Assembly: GCF_003268025.1 (NCBI RefSeq) | Contig: NZ_QLUW01000005.1 | Span: forward strand, 62,001-126,000 | Direction of reading: 5' to 3' | Source: Paenibacillus montanisoli | Lineage (GTDB): Bacteria; Bacillota; Bacilli; Paenibacillales; Paenibacillaceae | DNA length: 64,000 nt | Part shown: positions 53,385-61,686 of the stretch, piece after piece | Numbering within the stretch: position 1 is the stretch's first letter | How the letters are laid out: each line of letters opens with the position of its first letter | Notes under the pieces: model-generated | Told to the model about the DNA's origin: nothing | Databases searched by the model: none | Seen by the model: the letters and a program-made list of their open reading frames with translations, nothing else | Program-made: the position numbers and the translations under genes

Positions 53385-55232
53385 CTAGGCCTCCTCCAGC
53401 CCGATGGAGAACTTCTCGCTGCGCACCTCAACCAGATACACGTTCTCATCGATGCGTTTCACGGAGCAGTTCTTCTCCTTCGTAATCTTCTTCTCCGTGC
53501 GAAGAATATAGAACAGCTCCTCGCCTTCGTAGAACCGATTGATATAGCCGTCAATTCCATCTTGCTTATGCACGAAATGCGGCTCGCTGAGCGAGAACCG
53601 TTCTGTTGCGGCACCGCCTTCCGTTGCGGTCATATCGCGCAGCCAGCCATATTTATCCTGAATCATTCCTAAAAAGTCACCCAGCATCTCAAAGAGCTCA
53701 TCCCATGCATAAGCGGAGCTTCGATTGCGGTCCAAAATATCGTCGGGATGGACAAAGTGAGAAAATACGCCAATCGATGACGCGGCGTTCATCGCCGCCC
53801 ATTCGATGAAGCGCTCCTTTATAAAGCCTGAAGTGATGCGAGGCAGCTCGATAATGCCGTCCGAGGCAATGCCGAATTCTTGAATGTAGCTTAAATTGGT
53901 TGCATCCGAGAGGTATAAAGACGAAATGGATTTCAGGTCGGGCCATCCCCTCTTCAGCGCTTCTCTACCGTCTGCGCTCAAGACATTCGAAGGCGGAACG
54001 TAGTTATGCAAGCCGTAGTTAGGGAATGAGTTCTGAATATACGCGCGGACGCCTTCAATCGATGCCGCCATGTCATCAACGGTATACCACGATTTATAGC
54101 CAAACTCTCTGCTGACGGCATGATCCGTGGTTAACGACTGGTGATTATAGCCGTGAATGCCGATTTCACCGCCGCGCTTAAGCAGCTCGCGGCCGAATGT
54201 TGCCAATCCCGCGGTATCGGAATCCCGAGCATTCTCGAAGGGCGGGCTAATGTTATCATTGTAGGATTCTATAATCATTCCGGTATATTTCAGGTTGAAC
54301 CTGCTTTGGAGCATGAGCATATCCGGCCACCAGATCTCTTTATAAAACCGCGGCACGCTGCGTTGGTAAATATCGAACAATTCCTGCGTAAATCCTTGAG
54401 GTATGGGTGCGGGAAAATCATCGATATACATCAGCTTCGTGTTGATGACCGGATAGATATCGTCTTCCTGCATCAAATTGATTGAACCTGTCAAGATCCC
54501 TCGGCTTGTCTTCTCCTGCAGGAGGGTACCGTTCATCACGACAAATTTGCCTTTGCCGTACGGCATGTCCCATAGAATCGGCATCCCTTTGGAATCGACC
54601 GCATGCACATTCGCTTTATCGGAAAGGTGCACCTGGAGAGACGTATTCAAGACCAGTTCCTTGCCGAAGGTCTCCCCTTTGCCCTGAATAAGGATATTGG
54701 AGGTGAACGTCAGCCCCTCCGCCTGGGTATAATCGCCGAGCTCATCGATGCCGAGCTTACGATAGATGGCATACAGTTCATTTTCAATGGCAGGCGTGGT
54801 GGCAAACATCGCCTTGCCGCCTTGTTCGACAAATTTGACTAGCCAATCCGCATCGTGAAGCTTGCTCAGCTCCGAAAAGGCAACGATGATAGACTGATAG
54901 CCTTCTCCCTGCCCGGCATAGGAATCAACCTGAACCGAGGCGTATGGCTTTTTCATATAGCGCAGCATTTGCTCCGCATTGGCTTTCAACAGACCACTGG
55001 ATTGGTCCGTGGCAGCGGCCGAATCATAGAGTACCAGTGTCCTGCTTTCATTCAGAGCGGCAACCTGCTCCGCGCTAAGCGCATCCCGTACTTCCGCTGA
55101 ATGGTCAATGGCGTTGAGTTTGCCGCCTATAGAGAGAATCGACTGAGATCGGGTAAACTGCAATCCGAGGGCGATCACGAATACGAAGGACAGAATCACG
55201 TAAACTTGTCGACTCAAATTAAACTTTTCCAC
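53385..55232 (-). CDS. PelA-type polysaccharide deacetylase (DUF2194 protein)
   Basis: 615 aa. An N-terminal transmembrane anchor (about 8-26) precedes a Rossmann-like domain (about 60-245) and a deacetylase domain (about 255-520). Metal-site motifs are MYIDDFPAP (Asp271, Asp272) and GIHGYNHQ (His360, His364), followed by GVFSHFVHPDD. It would deacetylate the Pel polymer at the cell surface, as PelA does; here there is a deacetylase without the PelA hydrolase domain, as in other Gram-positive pel clusters. The start is a GTG at 55232, behind AAAGGTG, 3 bp after pelE. Confidence 0.85.
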   Translation of the reverse strand: MEKFNLSRQVYVILSFVFVIALGLQFTRSQSILSIGGKLNAIDHSAEVRDALSAEQVAALNESRTLVLYDSAAATDQSSGLLKANAEQMLRYMKKPYASVQVDSYAGQGEGYQSIIVAFSELSKLHDADWLVKFVEQGGKAMFATTPAIENELYAIYRKLGIDELGDYTQAEGLTFTSNILIQGKGETFGKELVLNTSLQVHLSDKANVHAVDSKGMPILWDMPYGKGKFVVMNGTLLQEKTSRGILTGSINLMQEDDIYPVINTKLMYIDDFPAPIPQGFTQELFDIYQRSVPRFYKEIWWPDMLMLQSRFNLKYTGMIIESYNDNISPPFENARDSDTAGLATFGRELLKRGGEIGIHGYNHQSLTTDHAVSREFGYKSWYTVDDMAASIEGVRAYIQNSFPNYGLHNYVPPSNVLSADGREALKRGWPDLKSISSLYLSDATNLSYIQEFGIASDGIIELPRITSGFIKERFIEWAAMNAASSIGVFSHFVHPDDILDRNRSSAYAWDELFEMLGDFLGMIQDKYGWLRDMTATEGGAATERFSLSEPHFVHKQDGIDGYINRFYEGEELFYILRTEKKITKEKNCSVKRIDENVYLVEVRSEKFSIGLEEA

Positions 55233-55235
55233 AAT

Positions 55236-56126
55236 TTAAGCACCTTTGACGGACCAACAGCGAATGATAGTCAATCCTCGATTGGACACTCTTATTTTTG
55301 AGGCTTTCAGTTCATTCAGCGTCGTGTAGAACGGTTCTTTCATCTTCAGCGTGAAATAGAGATCCAGCGCCGCGAGATAGGACTCTTCGCTCATCGGATA
55401 TTGCTTGCGGAATTGTTCGCAGCTGAGAAGCGCCTCGTCGTAGCGCTCAAGCGCCTTTTCGTTTTCGATTAGCTCCCGGTAGAGCATGACGCTGGCGGCC
55501 TCGGTCTGAAGCAGTTCCCGCAGCAAGCTTACGTAGGTAAGCCTGTAAGTCATCTGCGTCCGCTTATCCATATACCCGCTGGATAAATAGTTCTTGATGG
55601 CGCCGGCATATTCGAGCAATACTTGGGGATTTTTCTTCTGATCCTCGTATTTCACGGACCATTTCTGGATCGTCAGGAGCAGCTTGCGTTTAATCTCCAT
55701 AATCGCCGTTACCGCATAGTGCGACGTTTCCGTATCCTCATTGTTGACGGCTCGCTCAAGAAGCGGAATCATCCGTTCATCCATATCCTCTTTGAGCATG
55801 TCGAGAAGCAGCCGTCTCCGCGTTACGTTATCATTCACGACCAGCGCTTCCTCAAGAGGCAGCAAGTTTACCTCTTTGTCGACGTTAACATGCTGGAAAA
55901 TACGCTCTTGATCCTCGCTTACGTCCATTAATTCCGTGAACCGATTGTCGTTTTCATTGGGCTTCGTACGAGCGGCAGCATCCTGCACGAGGGAAAGCAG
56001 CAAGCCAAAGATAGGCACGCACGCAACTAGAAGCAGCGTGTAGCGGAAATCACGAAGACCGCGCCTCACGCTGAACATCACATAAACGGCCGAAAGAATA
56101 TAATAGCCGATCAGGATATTAACCAT
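55236..56126 (-). CDS. pelE: PelE-like membrane and TPR-type protein
   Basis: 296 aa. Two N-terminal transmembrane segments (about 5-22 and 28-48) are followed by a helical cytoplasmic region (about 60-296) that resembles TPR or HEAT repeats (RLLLDMLKEDMDERMIPLLE, ERYDEALLSCEQFRKQYPMS). PelE in the Pel complex is a membrane-TPR scaffold linking PelD, PelF and PelG. The family call rests on architecture and on its place between pelD and the deacetylase. It overlaps pelD by 8 bp, and the ATG at 56126 has AGGAAGAGG upstream. Confidence 0.75.
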   Translation of the reverse strand: MVNILIGYYILSAVYVMFSVRRGLRDFRYTLLLVACVPIFGLLLSLVQDAAARTKPNENDNRFTELMDVSEDQERIFQHVNVDKEVNLLPLEEALVVNDNVTRRRLLLDMLKEDMDERMIPLLERAVNNEDTETSHYAVTAIMEIKRKLLLTIQKWSVKYEDQKKNPQVLLEYAGAIKNYLSSGYMDKRTQMTYRLTYVSLLRELLQTEAASVMLYRELIENEKALERYDEALLSCEQFRKQYPMSEESYLAALDLYFTLKMKEPFYTTLNELKASKIRVSNRGLTIIRCWSVKGA

Positions 56127-58293
56127 AAACCTCTTCCTCGCTCATGATGCGTGTAGTAATGCCATGCTTGCTCAGGCGCTGCATGACATAATCCGCTTCA
56201 TTCAAGTTCGAGTTCGATAACAAAAGCACTATTTTCTCGCGGATTAACCCGATATAATCCGAATCGCGCAAGGAAGAAGCGAGTCGTTCCGCGACCGATT
56301 TGACAGGCTGGTCGTCGGTCTCGACATCCAGCAGCACGAATTCCGCGTTATGCTGCAGCTTTGCGGTCGATTTGGTTTCCAGCAGCTGCATAAACGCTTC
56401 CGGCCTAAGAACAGCAGTGTCATCGATGAAACGTTCGCTGCGCGTTGCGCCCATATATTTGAACGCGCGGGATAGCGAACCCGAAATGAGATCCACGCTG
56501 ACCCGGAATAAATTCTCCACATTCAAATTCATCCGTTCGAAAGGCAGATCATGCACCGATACAAGAGCAACAACCTGCCCTTCGTGCACAATCGGAGCAA
56601 TCAGCGTCGGCAGAGCCGCATCCATCGAACGGTTGACGAACAGCTTTCCATGGCGTGCAACCTGCAGCATAGCCGGATAATCCGACAACCGCATCGTTTT
56701 CGGCAGATCAAACTGCTGCGCGCCGGATTTGATCATAATTCGAATAAAATCGGAATTGTTGACTGAATACACGGAAATGCGGTCCGCTTCCAGTAACGTT
56801 TTCAGCACGCCGACCGAGGAATTGACGATTTCTTCCGGCTCCATGCTCTCAAGCTTTCGGATAATGCCATAGATGCGGCCGATGCTGTCTTTGCTATTGA
56901 TCAATTGGCGCTGCAGCTCTTCCTTCACTTTCCTTGTATCCGCATAGACGTCTTTCAGAAATTGATAATTGTTCTCCATGCTCTTCAGGTCTTCTTTGAT
57001 TCGATTATTGTCCCGGCGTGCCTTATCCGCCACGTACCCAACGATGAGACCGAAGAACAAATACATTGCGATGATAAAGAGCGCATCCGGATCGTAGAGC
57101 AGGGAAATCCAGTCGCGTCCGTCTTTCAAGCTATCGTAGTAGTACAAGCCCGATGCGAAAAACGCAGCCAAGGCTGATTGTCTCGTTCCGTATATAAGTC
57201 CAAGAAGGATGACATAGATCAGTTTAACGTCCACTCCGGTATGTAACAGCATTTCCGAGCCATACAAAGTAATGCCCGCCACTGCCGCAAAGGCCAGCAG
57301 GTTCTCGGCAAAGGGCTTCAGCAGCTTCCAAATCTTTAACGTTGAGATGCGCTCCGGATGCTTAGCGGTTTTCCTCTTCTCTCTCTGCTTATGCATAAAC
57401 CAGTCGTACGTCTCATCCAAGCCTTCTTCGAAGCTGTAGATCGGTACCCAGTCCAGATCGCGTTTCACGCGGGAGTTGTCCAAGCTTGAACGGTAAATAT
57501 CCCCCTCGCGTCGAGGCAAATAATTGACTCTCACCTGTTCCTTGCCTTTTAACGCCTGGATGAACTGATTGACGCTTGTTTCCGTATTCGTCGACAAATT
57601 GTAGATGCCCGTTGCGCCGCTGGTCGCTCCGCGGTAAATCGCGTCAACAAGATCCTTCACGTAAATAAAGTCCCGCGTTTGTTCGCCGTCGCCAAAGACG
57701 CTCAAATCCTGGCAGTCCCGAAGCTTCTGCATGAAGGTGGACACGACGCCGCCTTCCCCTGCAGTGCCCTGACGCGGACCATACACGTTCGAGAACCGGA
57801 AGCTGAGCGTTTCCAGATTGTAGAGCTCCCTCCACTTCTCGCAATAGTACTCGCCCATCAGCTTATTGATTCCATACGGGGATACCGGATTTGCAGCCAG
57901 ATCTTCGCTTAGCGAGACTCTATCGTAAGGGCCGTATACTGCGGCCGATGAGGCGAATATAAATTTCGTTACCCCTGCTTGCTGAGCGCAGCGAAGCATA
58001 TTAACAAGCCCCAATATATTGGACTGGGTATCGTAATAAGGACGTTCAATCGAGGTCATCACATCGGCTTGTGCCGCCAAATGAATGATAATTTCGGGAG
58101 AAATGCTTTGAATAATCGATTCGCATTTGCGGTCTTCCACGCTTATTTTATAGAACTTGTGGGGGACGGTGACATTCGTTCTTTGGCCGGCGGATAGATT
58201 GTCGATGATAAAAATCTTATGGCCTTCTTTATGGAAGCGTTCGGCAACATAAGACCCAATAAATCCGCATCCACCTGTGATTAGCACATTCAC
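56119..58293 (-). CDS. pelD: Fusion of NAD-dependent sugar epimerase and PelD-like c-di-GMP receptor
   Basis: 724 aa. Residues 1 to about 310 are an SDR sugar epimerase: the NAD loop is LITGGCGFIGSY, the active site is Tyr140/Lys144 (SPYGINKLMG), and there is FASSAAVYG. This likely converts UDP-GlcNAc/Glc to the Gal form for Pel precursors. About 325-435 hold four transmembrane segments, 440-485 a coiled coil, 500-620 a GAF domain and 635-724 a degenerate GGDEF. The active loop there reads REKI instead of GGEEF, but the inhibitory-site RxxD (Arg676-Asp679, RDSD) is kept, as in PelD, which binds c-di-GMP. The start is the GTG at 58293, eight bases after AGGGG; the ATG at 58299 is an alternative. 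Confidence 0.86.
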   Translation of the reverse strand: MNVLITGGCGFIGSYVAERFHKEGHKIFIIDNLSAGQRTNVTVPHKFYKISVEDRKCESIIQSISPEIIIHLAAQADVMTSIERPYYDTQSNILGLVNMLRCAQQAGVTKFIFASSAAVYGPYDRVSLSEDLAANPVSPYGINKLMGEYYCEKWRELYNLETLSFRFSNVYGPRQGTAGEGGVVSTFMQKLRDCQDLSVFGDGEQTRDFIYVKDLVDAIYRGATSGATGIYNLSTNTETSVNQFIQALKGKEQVRVNYLPRREGDIYRSSLDNSRVKRDLDWVPIYSFEEGLDETYDWFMHKQREKRKTAKHPERISTLKIWKLLKPFAENLLAFAAVAGITLYGSEMLLHTGVDVKLIYVILLGLIYGTRQSALAAFFASGLYYYDSLKDGRDWISLLYDPDALFIIAMYLFFGLIVGYVADKARRDNNRIKEDLKSMENNYQFLKDVYADTRKVKEELQRQLINSKDSIGRIYGIIRKLESMEPEEIVNSSVGVLKTLLEADRISVYSVNNSDFIRIMIKSGAQQFDLPKTMRLSDYPAMLQVARHGKLFVNRSMDAALPTLIAPIVHEGQVVALVSVHDLPFERMNLNVENLFRVSVDLISGSLSRAFKYMGATRSERFIDDTAVLRPEAFMQLLETKSTAKLQHNAEFVLLDVETDDQPVKSVAERLASSLRDSDYIGLIREKIVLLLSNSNLNEADYVMQRLSKHGITTRIMSEEEVYG

Positions 58294-58314
58294 ATCCATC
58301 ACCCCTAAACTTCT

Positions 58315-58334
58315 GATAGTTCGATAGTTCTATC
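58315..58334. promoter_or_regulatory. Tandem GATAGTTC repeat with palindrome over the pel promoter
   Basis: GATAGTTC occurs twice head to tail (58315-58322 and 58323-58330). The second copy is part of the perfect palindrome GATAGTTCTATC (58323-58334). It covers the predicted -10 of the pel operon. Confidence 0.45.
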
Positions 58335-58354
58335 TTATCATAAAAAATTGACAA
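58327..58354 (-). promoter_or_regulatory. Candidate promoter of the pel-cotH operon
   Basis: The minus strand reads TTGTCA (58349-58354), a 16-bp spacer, then TAGAAC (58327-58332). The -35 is good and the -10 is only 4 of 6. Confidence 0.45.
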
Positions 58355-58432
58355 CTTTTTGGTCGATATTTGAAATTTAATAGGAAGTTTTCGGTACATT
58401 TCGACAAAATTCGATTGTAATCGAGCGTAAAT

Positions 58433-58463
58433 AAAAAAGATGGGCCATATGGCCCATCTTTTT
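58433..58463. terminator. Terminator of the nuo operon
   Basis: AAGATGGGCC/GGCCCATCTT with loop ATAT (58437-58460) has T-runs on both strands. It lies 20 bp past the nuoN stop and separates nuo from the pel operon. Confidence 0.9.
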
Positions 58464-58482
58464 GCTTCTTCTGCCTCTTCCG

Positions 58483-60051
58483 TTATCGAATAAACAAATC
58501 GTTCACGATCGAGAAATGGGAGTGGATCCAATCCAGCACCGGACCGGGTACAATGCCGAGTACAACGGTAGCGATGGCACATAGCCATATCACGACGCCG
58601 CTGGTCGCCGGCACATCCACTTCGTTGTCGATTGTAGAGCGCATGAACATTTGCCGGATGACCCTGAAGTAGAAATAATACGAGATCACGCTACTTACGA
58701 CCATGATCGCCACGATCCAGTACAGACGAGACTGCGCCGCGCCGAGGAGGATGAACAGCTTCCCGAAGAACCCGCCGGTTACCGGCAAGCCAGCCAGCGA
58801 GAGTACGAATACGATCATCGCTGCGGCCGTCCACGGCGCCCGATAATACAACCCGGAGAAGCCGCCGACTTCGTCATGCCCGACGGATTTGCTGATCACG
58901 GAGAACACGCTGAGCGCGCCGATGGTCATCAACAAGTAGACGGCCAGGTAGAATACAAATTCGCCAAAGTTGGAAGCATGCATCCCTTTAAGCGAGAGAC
59001 CGAGCGGGACTAGCATATAGCCCGCATTCGCAACGCCCGAAAGCGCGATGAGCCGCTTTACGTTAAACTGCCTCAGCGCCATGGTCGAGCCGATCAGCAT
59101 CGCCGCGGCAGCAAGCACGTTCACGGCGAGGAAAACATCGTCCGCGATCGGCTTGCCGGGCGAGGACGCGTAGAAGGCCACGTTATACACAATGCGGAAA
59201 ATGACCGCAAATGCCGCGCCCTTAGAGACAACCGCCAAGAAAGCGGTAACCGGCGTTGGCGCCCCTTGGTACACATCCGCGGCCCAATAATGGAACGGCG
59301 CCGCGGCGATTTTGATGCCTAAGCCTGCCAGAATAAAGAAGAAGCCGACATAGAGCAGCGCCGGATAATCCGCGGCGTGCTGCTGAACCCCTTGCGCGAT
59401 CGCGCCCAGATTCGTTGCGCCCGTAACGCCGTACAGGTACGACATCCCGAACAGGATAAGCGCCGATGAGATCCCGCCTGTAACGACGTATTTAAACGCG
59501 GCTTCGGACGACTGCACGGCATGCTTCCGCATGCCGACGAGCACGTAGGTCGTGATGCTGAGCAGCTCGAGCCCGATGTAGAGCGTAATGAGATCGCCGG
59601 AGGAGGCCATAATCATCGCGCCGACCACGGCCGGCAACAGCAAGTAGTAGAACTCTCCCTTATCCGGAATCTCGGCCCGCTTCACGGTCCCCAGACTCAT
59701 CAGCACGATCAGCGCGGTCGCGACCAGGAAGACGATCTTGAGCATGCTGGAAAAATAGTCGATCCGGTAACTATCCGCCATCAACCGAATGGTGACGCTC
59801 GCCGCTTGGCCGGCCGCTTCCGCATCCGACGCCTTGTTAGCCATATCCAGCACCCGCCATACGACGAACCCGAGCGAGGTCAGCAGCCCGCCAAGCGTCA
59901 GCCAACCGATAATGCTGCGGCCGCTGCGCTGCGGCATGAACAAATCAAGCACGGCAAGCAGGATGGCGAATGCGATTAGAATCCATTCCGGGGCGAGGTA
60001 GCCCGCGTCGCTCCAGGTGAGCGACTGCAGCTGTTGTTGTGCGGCATCCAT
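58483..60051 (-). CDS. nuoN: NADH-quinone oxidoreductase subunit N
   Basis: 522 aa, about 14 transmembrane segments, proton-pumping Mrp-antiporter-like subunit of complex I. The conserved core has FKYVVTGGISSALILFGMSY, KIAAAPFHYWAADVYQGAPT with the essential Lys/His, and LAGLPVTGGFFGKLFIL. It starts 3 bp after the nuoM stop and is the last gene of the operon, with a terminator after it. Confidence 0.96.
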   Translation of the reverse strand: MDAAQQQLQSLTWSDAGYLAPEWILIAFAILLAVLDLFMPQRSGRSIIGWLTLGGLLTSLGFVVWRVLDMANKASDAEAAGQAASVTIRLMADSYRIDYFSSMLKIVFLVATALIVLMSLGTVKRAEIPDKGEFYYLLLPAVVGAMIMASSGDLITLYIGLELLSITTYVLVGMRKHAVQSSEAAFKYVVTGGISSALILFGMSYLYGVTGATNLGAIAQGVQQHAADYPALLYVGFFFILAGLGIKIAAAPFHYWAADVYQGAPTPVTAFLAVVSKGAAFAVIFRIVYNVAFYASSPGKPIADDVFLAVNVLAAAAMLIGSTMALRQFNVKRLIALSGVANAGYMLVPLGLSLKGMHASNFGEFVFYLAVYLLMTIGALSVFSVISKSVGHDEVGGFSGLYYRAPWTAAAMIVFVLSLAGLPVTGGFFGKLFILLGAAQSRLYWIVAIMVVSSVISYYFYFRVIRQMFMRSTIDNEVDVPATSGVVIWLCAIATVVLGIVPGPVLDWIHSHFSIVNDLFIR

Positions 60052-60054
60052 TGT

Positions 60055-61686
60055 CTATCGCCCCGCCTTCTCTGTTAGTTGCTGGAGCAGCACGTCAAAG
60101 CCGTGCTTCATCGGCTCCGTCAGAACAGCCGGGTAAACCCCGATCAATACGATAAACGCAAGCAGCGTGATCATCGGCACCGCTTCGATCAGCCGCACGT
60201 CCCGTACCGCCCCGAACCGTTCCGGCATCGCGCCGAACGTAATGCCAAGTATGCTGCGCAGCACGTAAACCGCCGTGAGGATGACGCCAAGCACCGCGAT
60301 TCCCGTGATGACCTTCATGGAGCCGAACAGTCCGAGGAGCGAGAGGAACTCGCCTATGAAGCCGGATAAGCCCGGCAGTCCGAGCGAGGCCATGCCGGCC
60401 GCCAGCAGTATGCCGCTCATGAACGGCATGCTGCAGGCCAAACCGCCAAGATCCTTAAGCTCGGTCGATCCCGTCCGCTCGTAGAGGCTGCCTACTACGA
60501 GGAACAGCAGCGCCGAGATGAAGCCGTGCGATATCATCTGGATGAGCGCCCCGTTCAGGCCGACTTCGTTGAACGACGCGATCCCGAGCAGCACGATTCC
60601 CATATGGCTGATCGACGAGTACGCCAGTACGAGTTTAAATTCGTTCTGCACGAGCGCCAATACGGCACCGTACAGAATGTTGATGACGCCCAGAATGGCC
60701 AGCGCCACCGCCCAGTCCTGCGCGACGCCCGGGAACATGAAGATCCCGAAGCGAAGCAAGCCGTATGCCCCCATCTTGAGCAGGACGCCGGAGTGGATCA
60801 TGACTACGGAAGGCGGCGCTTCGGCATGTACCTGAAGCATCCAGGTATGGAACGGGAAGACCGGGAGCTTAATGCCGAAGGCGATCAGCAGCAGCAGGAA
60901 GATGACCCATCTCATCCGCTCGGAGAGATACAGCGGGTTATCCTGACCCTGATTCTGATCGGCCGGCATGTTTACGTACGATCCCGGATCGGTCAGATTC
61001 GAGCTGATCACTTCATAGCTTCCGCTGTAGCTGAGATTGATTTGCTGCTTATCCGAAAGCTGCTCCACGCTGAAGCCTGCCGTCGCGACGAGCACCACGA
61101 AGGCGATCAGCATAATGGCGGAGCCGATTCCGTTATACAGCAGAAACTTGTTGGCCGCTTTCTCGCGGTTCATGAAGCCCCAAATGCCGATGAGGAAGAA
61201 CATCGGGATCAGCGTGAGCTCGAAGAAGACGAAGAACAGGAATACGTCCCTTGCGAGGAACACTCCGATCATGCCGATTTCGAGCAGCAGGAACCAAATA
61301 TAGAACGACTTCCACCGCTTCTTCACATGGACGGACGCAAGCGCCGCCATGACGCCTACGATGGTCGTCAGAAGCAGAAGCGGCATCGACAGGCCATCCA
61401 CGCCCATATGGTATTGGAAGTTAACGGTGTACGAGGTCACCTCGCCGACCGCTTCTTTGTTCAGCGAAGTCTCGATCCAGGTCGCTTTCTCTTCATAGCT
61501 CTTGCCGCCCTTCGTGCCGTCATAATCGGCATACAGCCACAGCGACAGCAGCAACGGAATAATCGTAGCGGTAATCGCCGTCACCTTGAGCCAGCGGCTC
61601 CGGTGCTTCGGCAGAAGCAGCAGTACCAGAATGCCGAGCAGAGGCGAGAACGTTATCAACGATAAAATAGGAAGATCCGCTAGCAT
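60055..61686 (-). CDS. nuoM: NADH-quinone oxidoreductase subunit M
   Basis: 543 aa, about 14 transmembrane segments, antiporter-like complex I subunit. Motifs are FFFELTLIPMFFLIGIWG, KLPVFPFHTWMLQVHAEAPP (helix-7 Lys and HxP) and GLPGLSGFIGEFLSLLGLF. The ATG at 61686 overlaps the nuoL stop by one base (TAATG), with AGGAGG eight bases upstream. Confidence 0.97.
   Translation of the reverse strand: MLADLPILSLITFSPLLGILVLLLLPKHRSRWLKVTAITATIIPLLLSLWLYADYDGTKGGKSYEEKATWIETSLNKEAVGEVTSYTVNFQYHMGVDGLSMPLLLLTTIVGVMAALASVHVKKRWKSFYIWFLLLEIGMIGVFLARDVFLFFVFFELTLIPMFFLIGIWGFMNREKAANKFLLYNGIGSAIMLIAFVVLVATAGFSVEQLSDKQQINLSYSGSYEVISSNLTDPGSYVNMPADQNQGQDNPLYLSERMRWVIFLLLLIAFGIKLPVFPFHTWMLQVHAEAPPSVVMIHSGVLLKMGAYGLLRFGIFMFPGVAQDWAVALAILGVINILYGAVLALVQNEFKLVLAYSSISHMGIVLLGIASFNEVGLNGALIQMISHGFISALLFLVVGSLYERTGSTELKDLGGLACSMPFMSGILLAAGMASLGLPGLSGFIGEFLSLLGLFGSMKVITGIAVLGVILTAVYVLRSILGITFGAMPERFGAVRDVRLIEAVPMITLLAFIVLIGVYPAVLTEPMKHGFDVLLQQLTEKAGR

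Noticed and set aside
60526-61665. 379-codon plus-strand frame across nuoM, and a similar 368-codon one at 62706-63812 across nuoL and nuoK
   Set aside because: They are antisense to well-conserved nuo genes; the proteins are His/Gln/Arg/Asp-rich, as expected from the reverse of membrane-protein codons.
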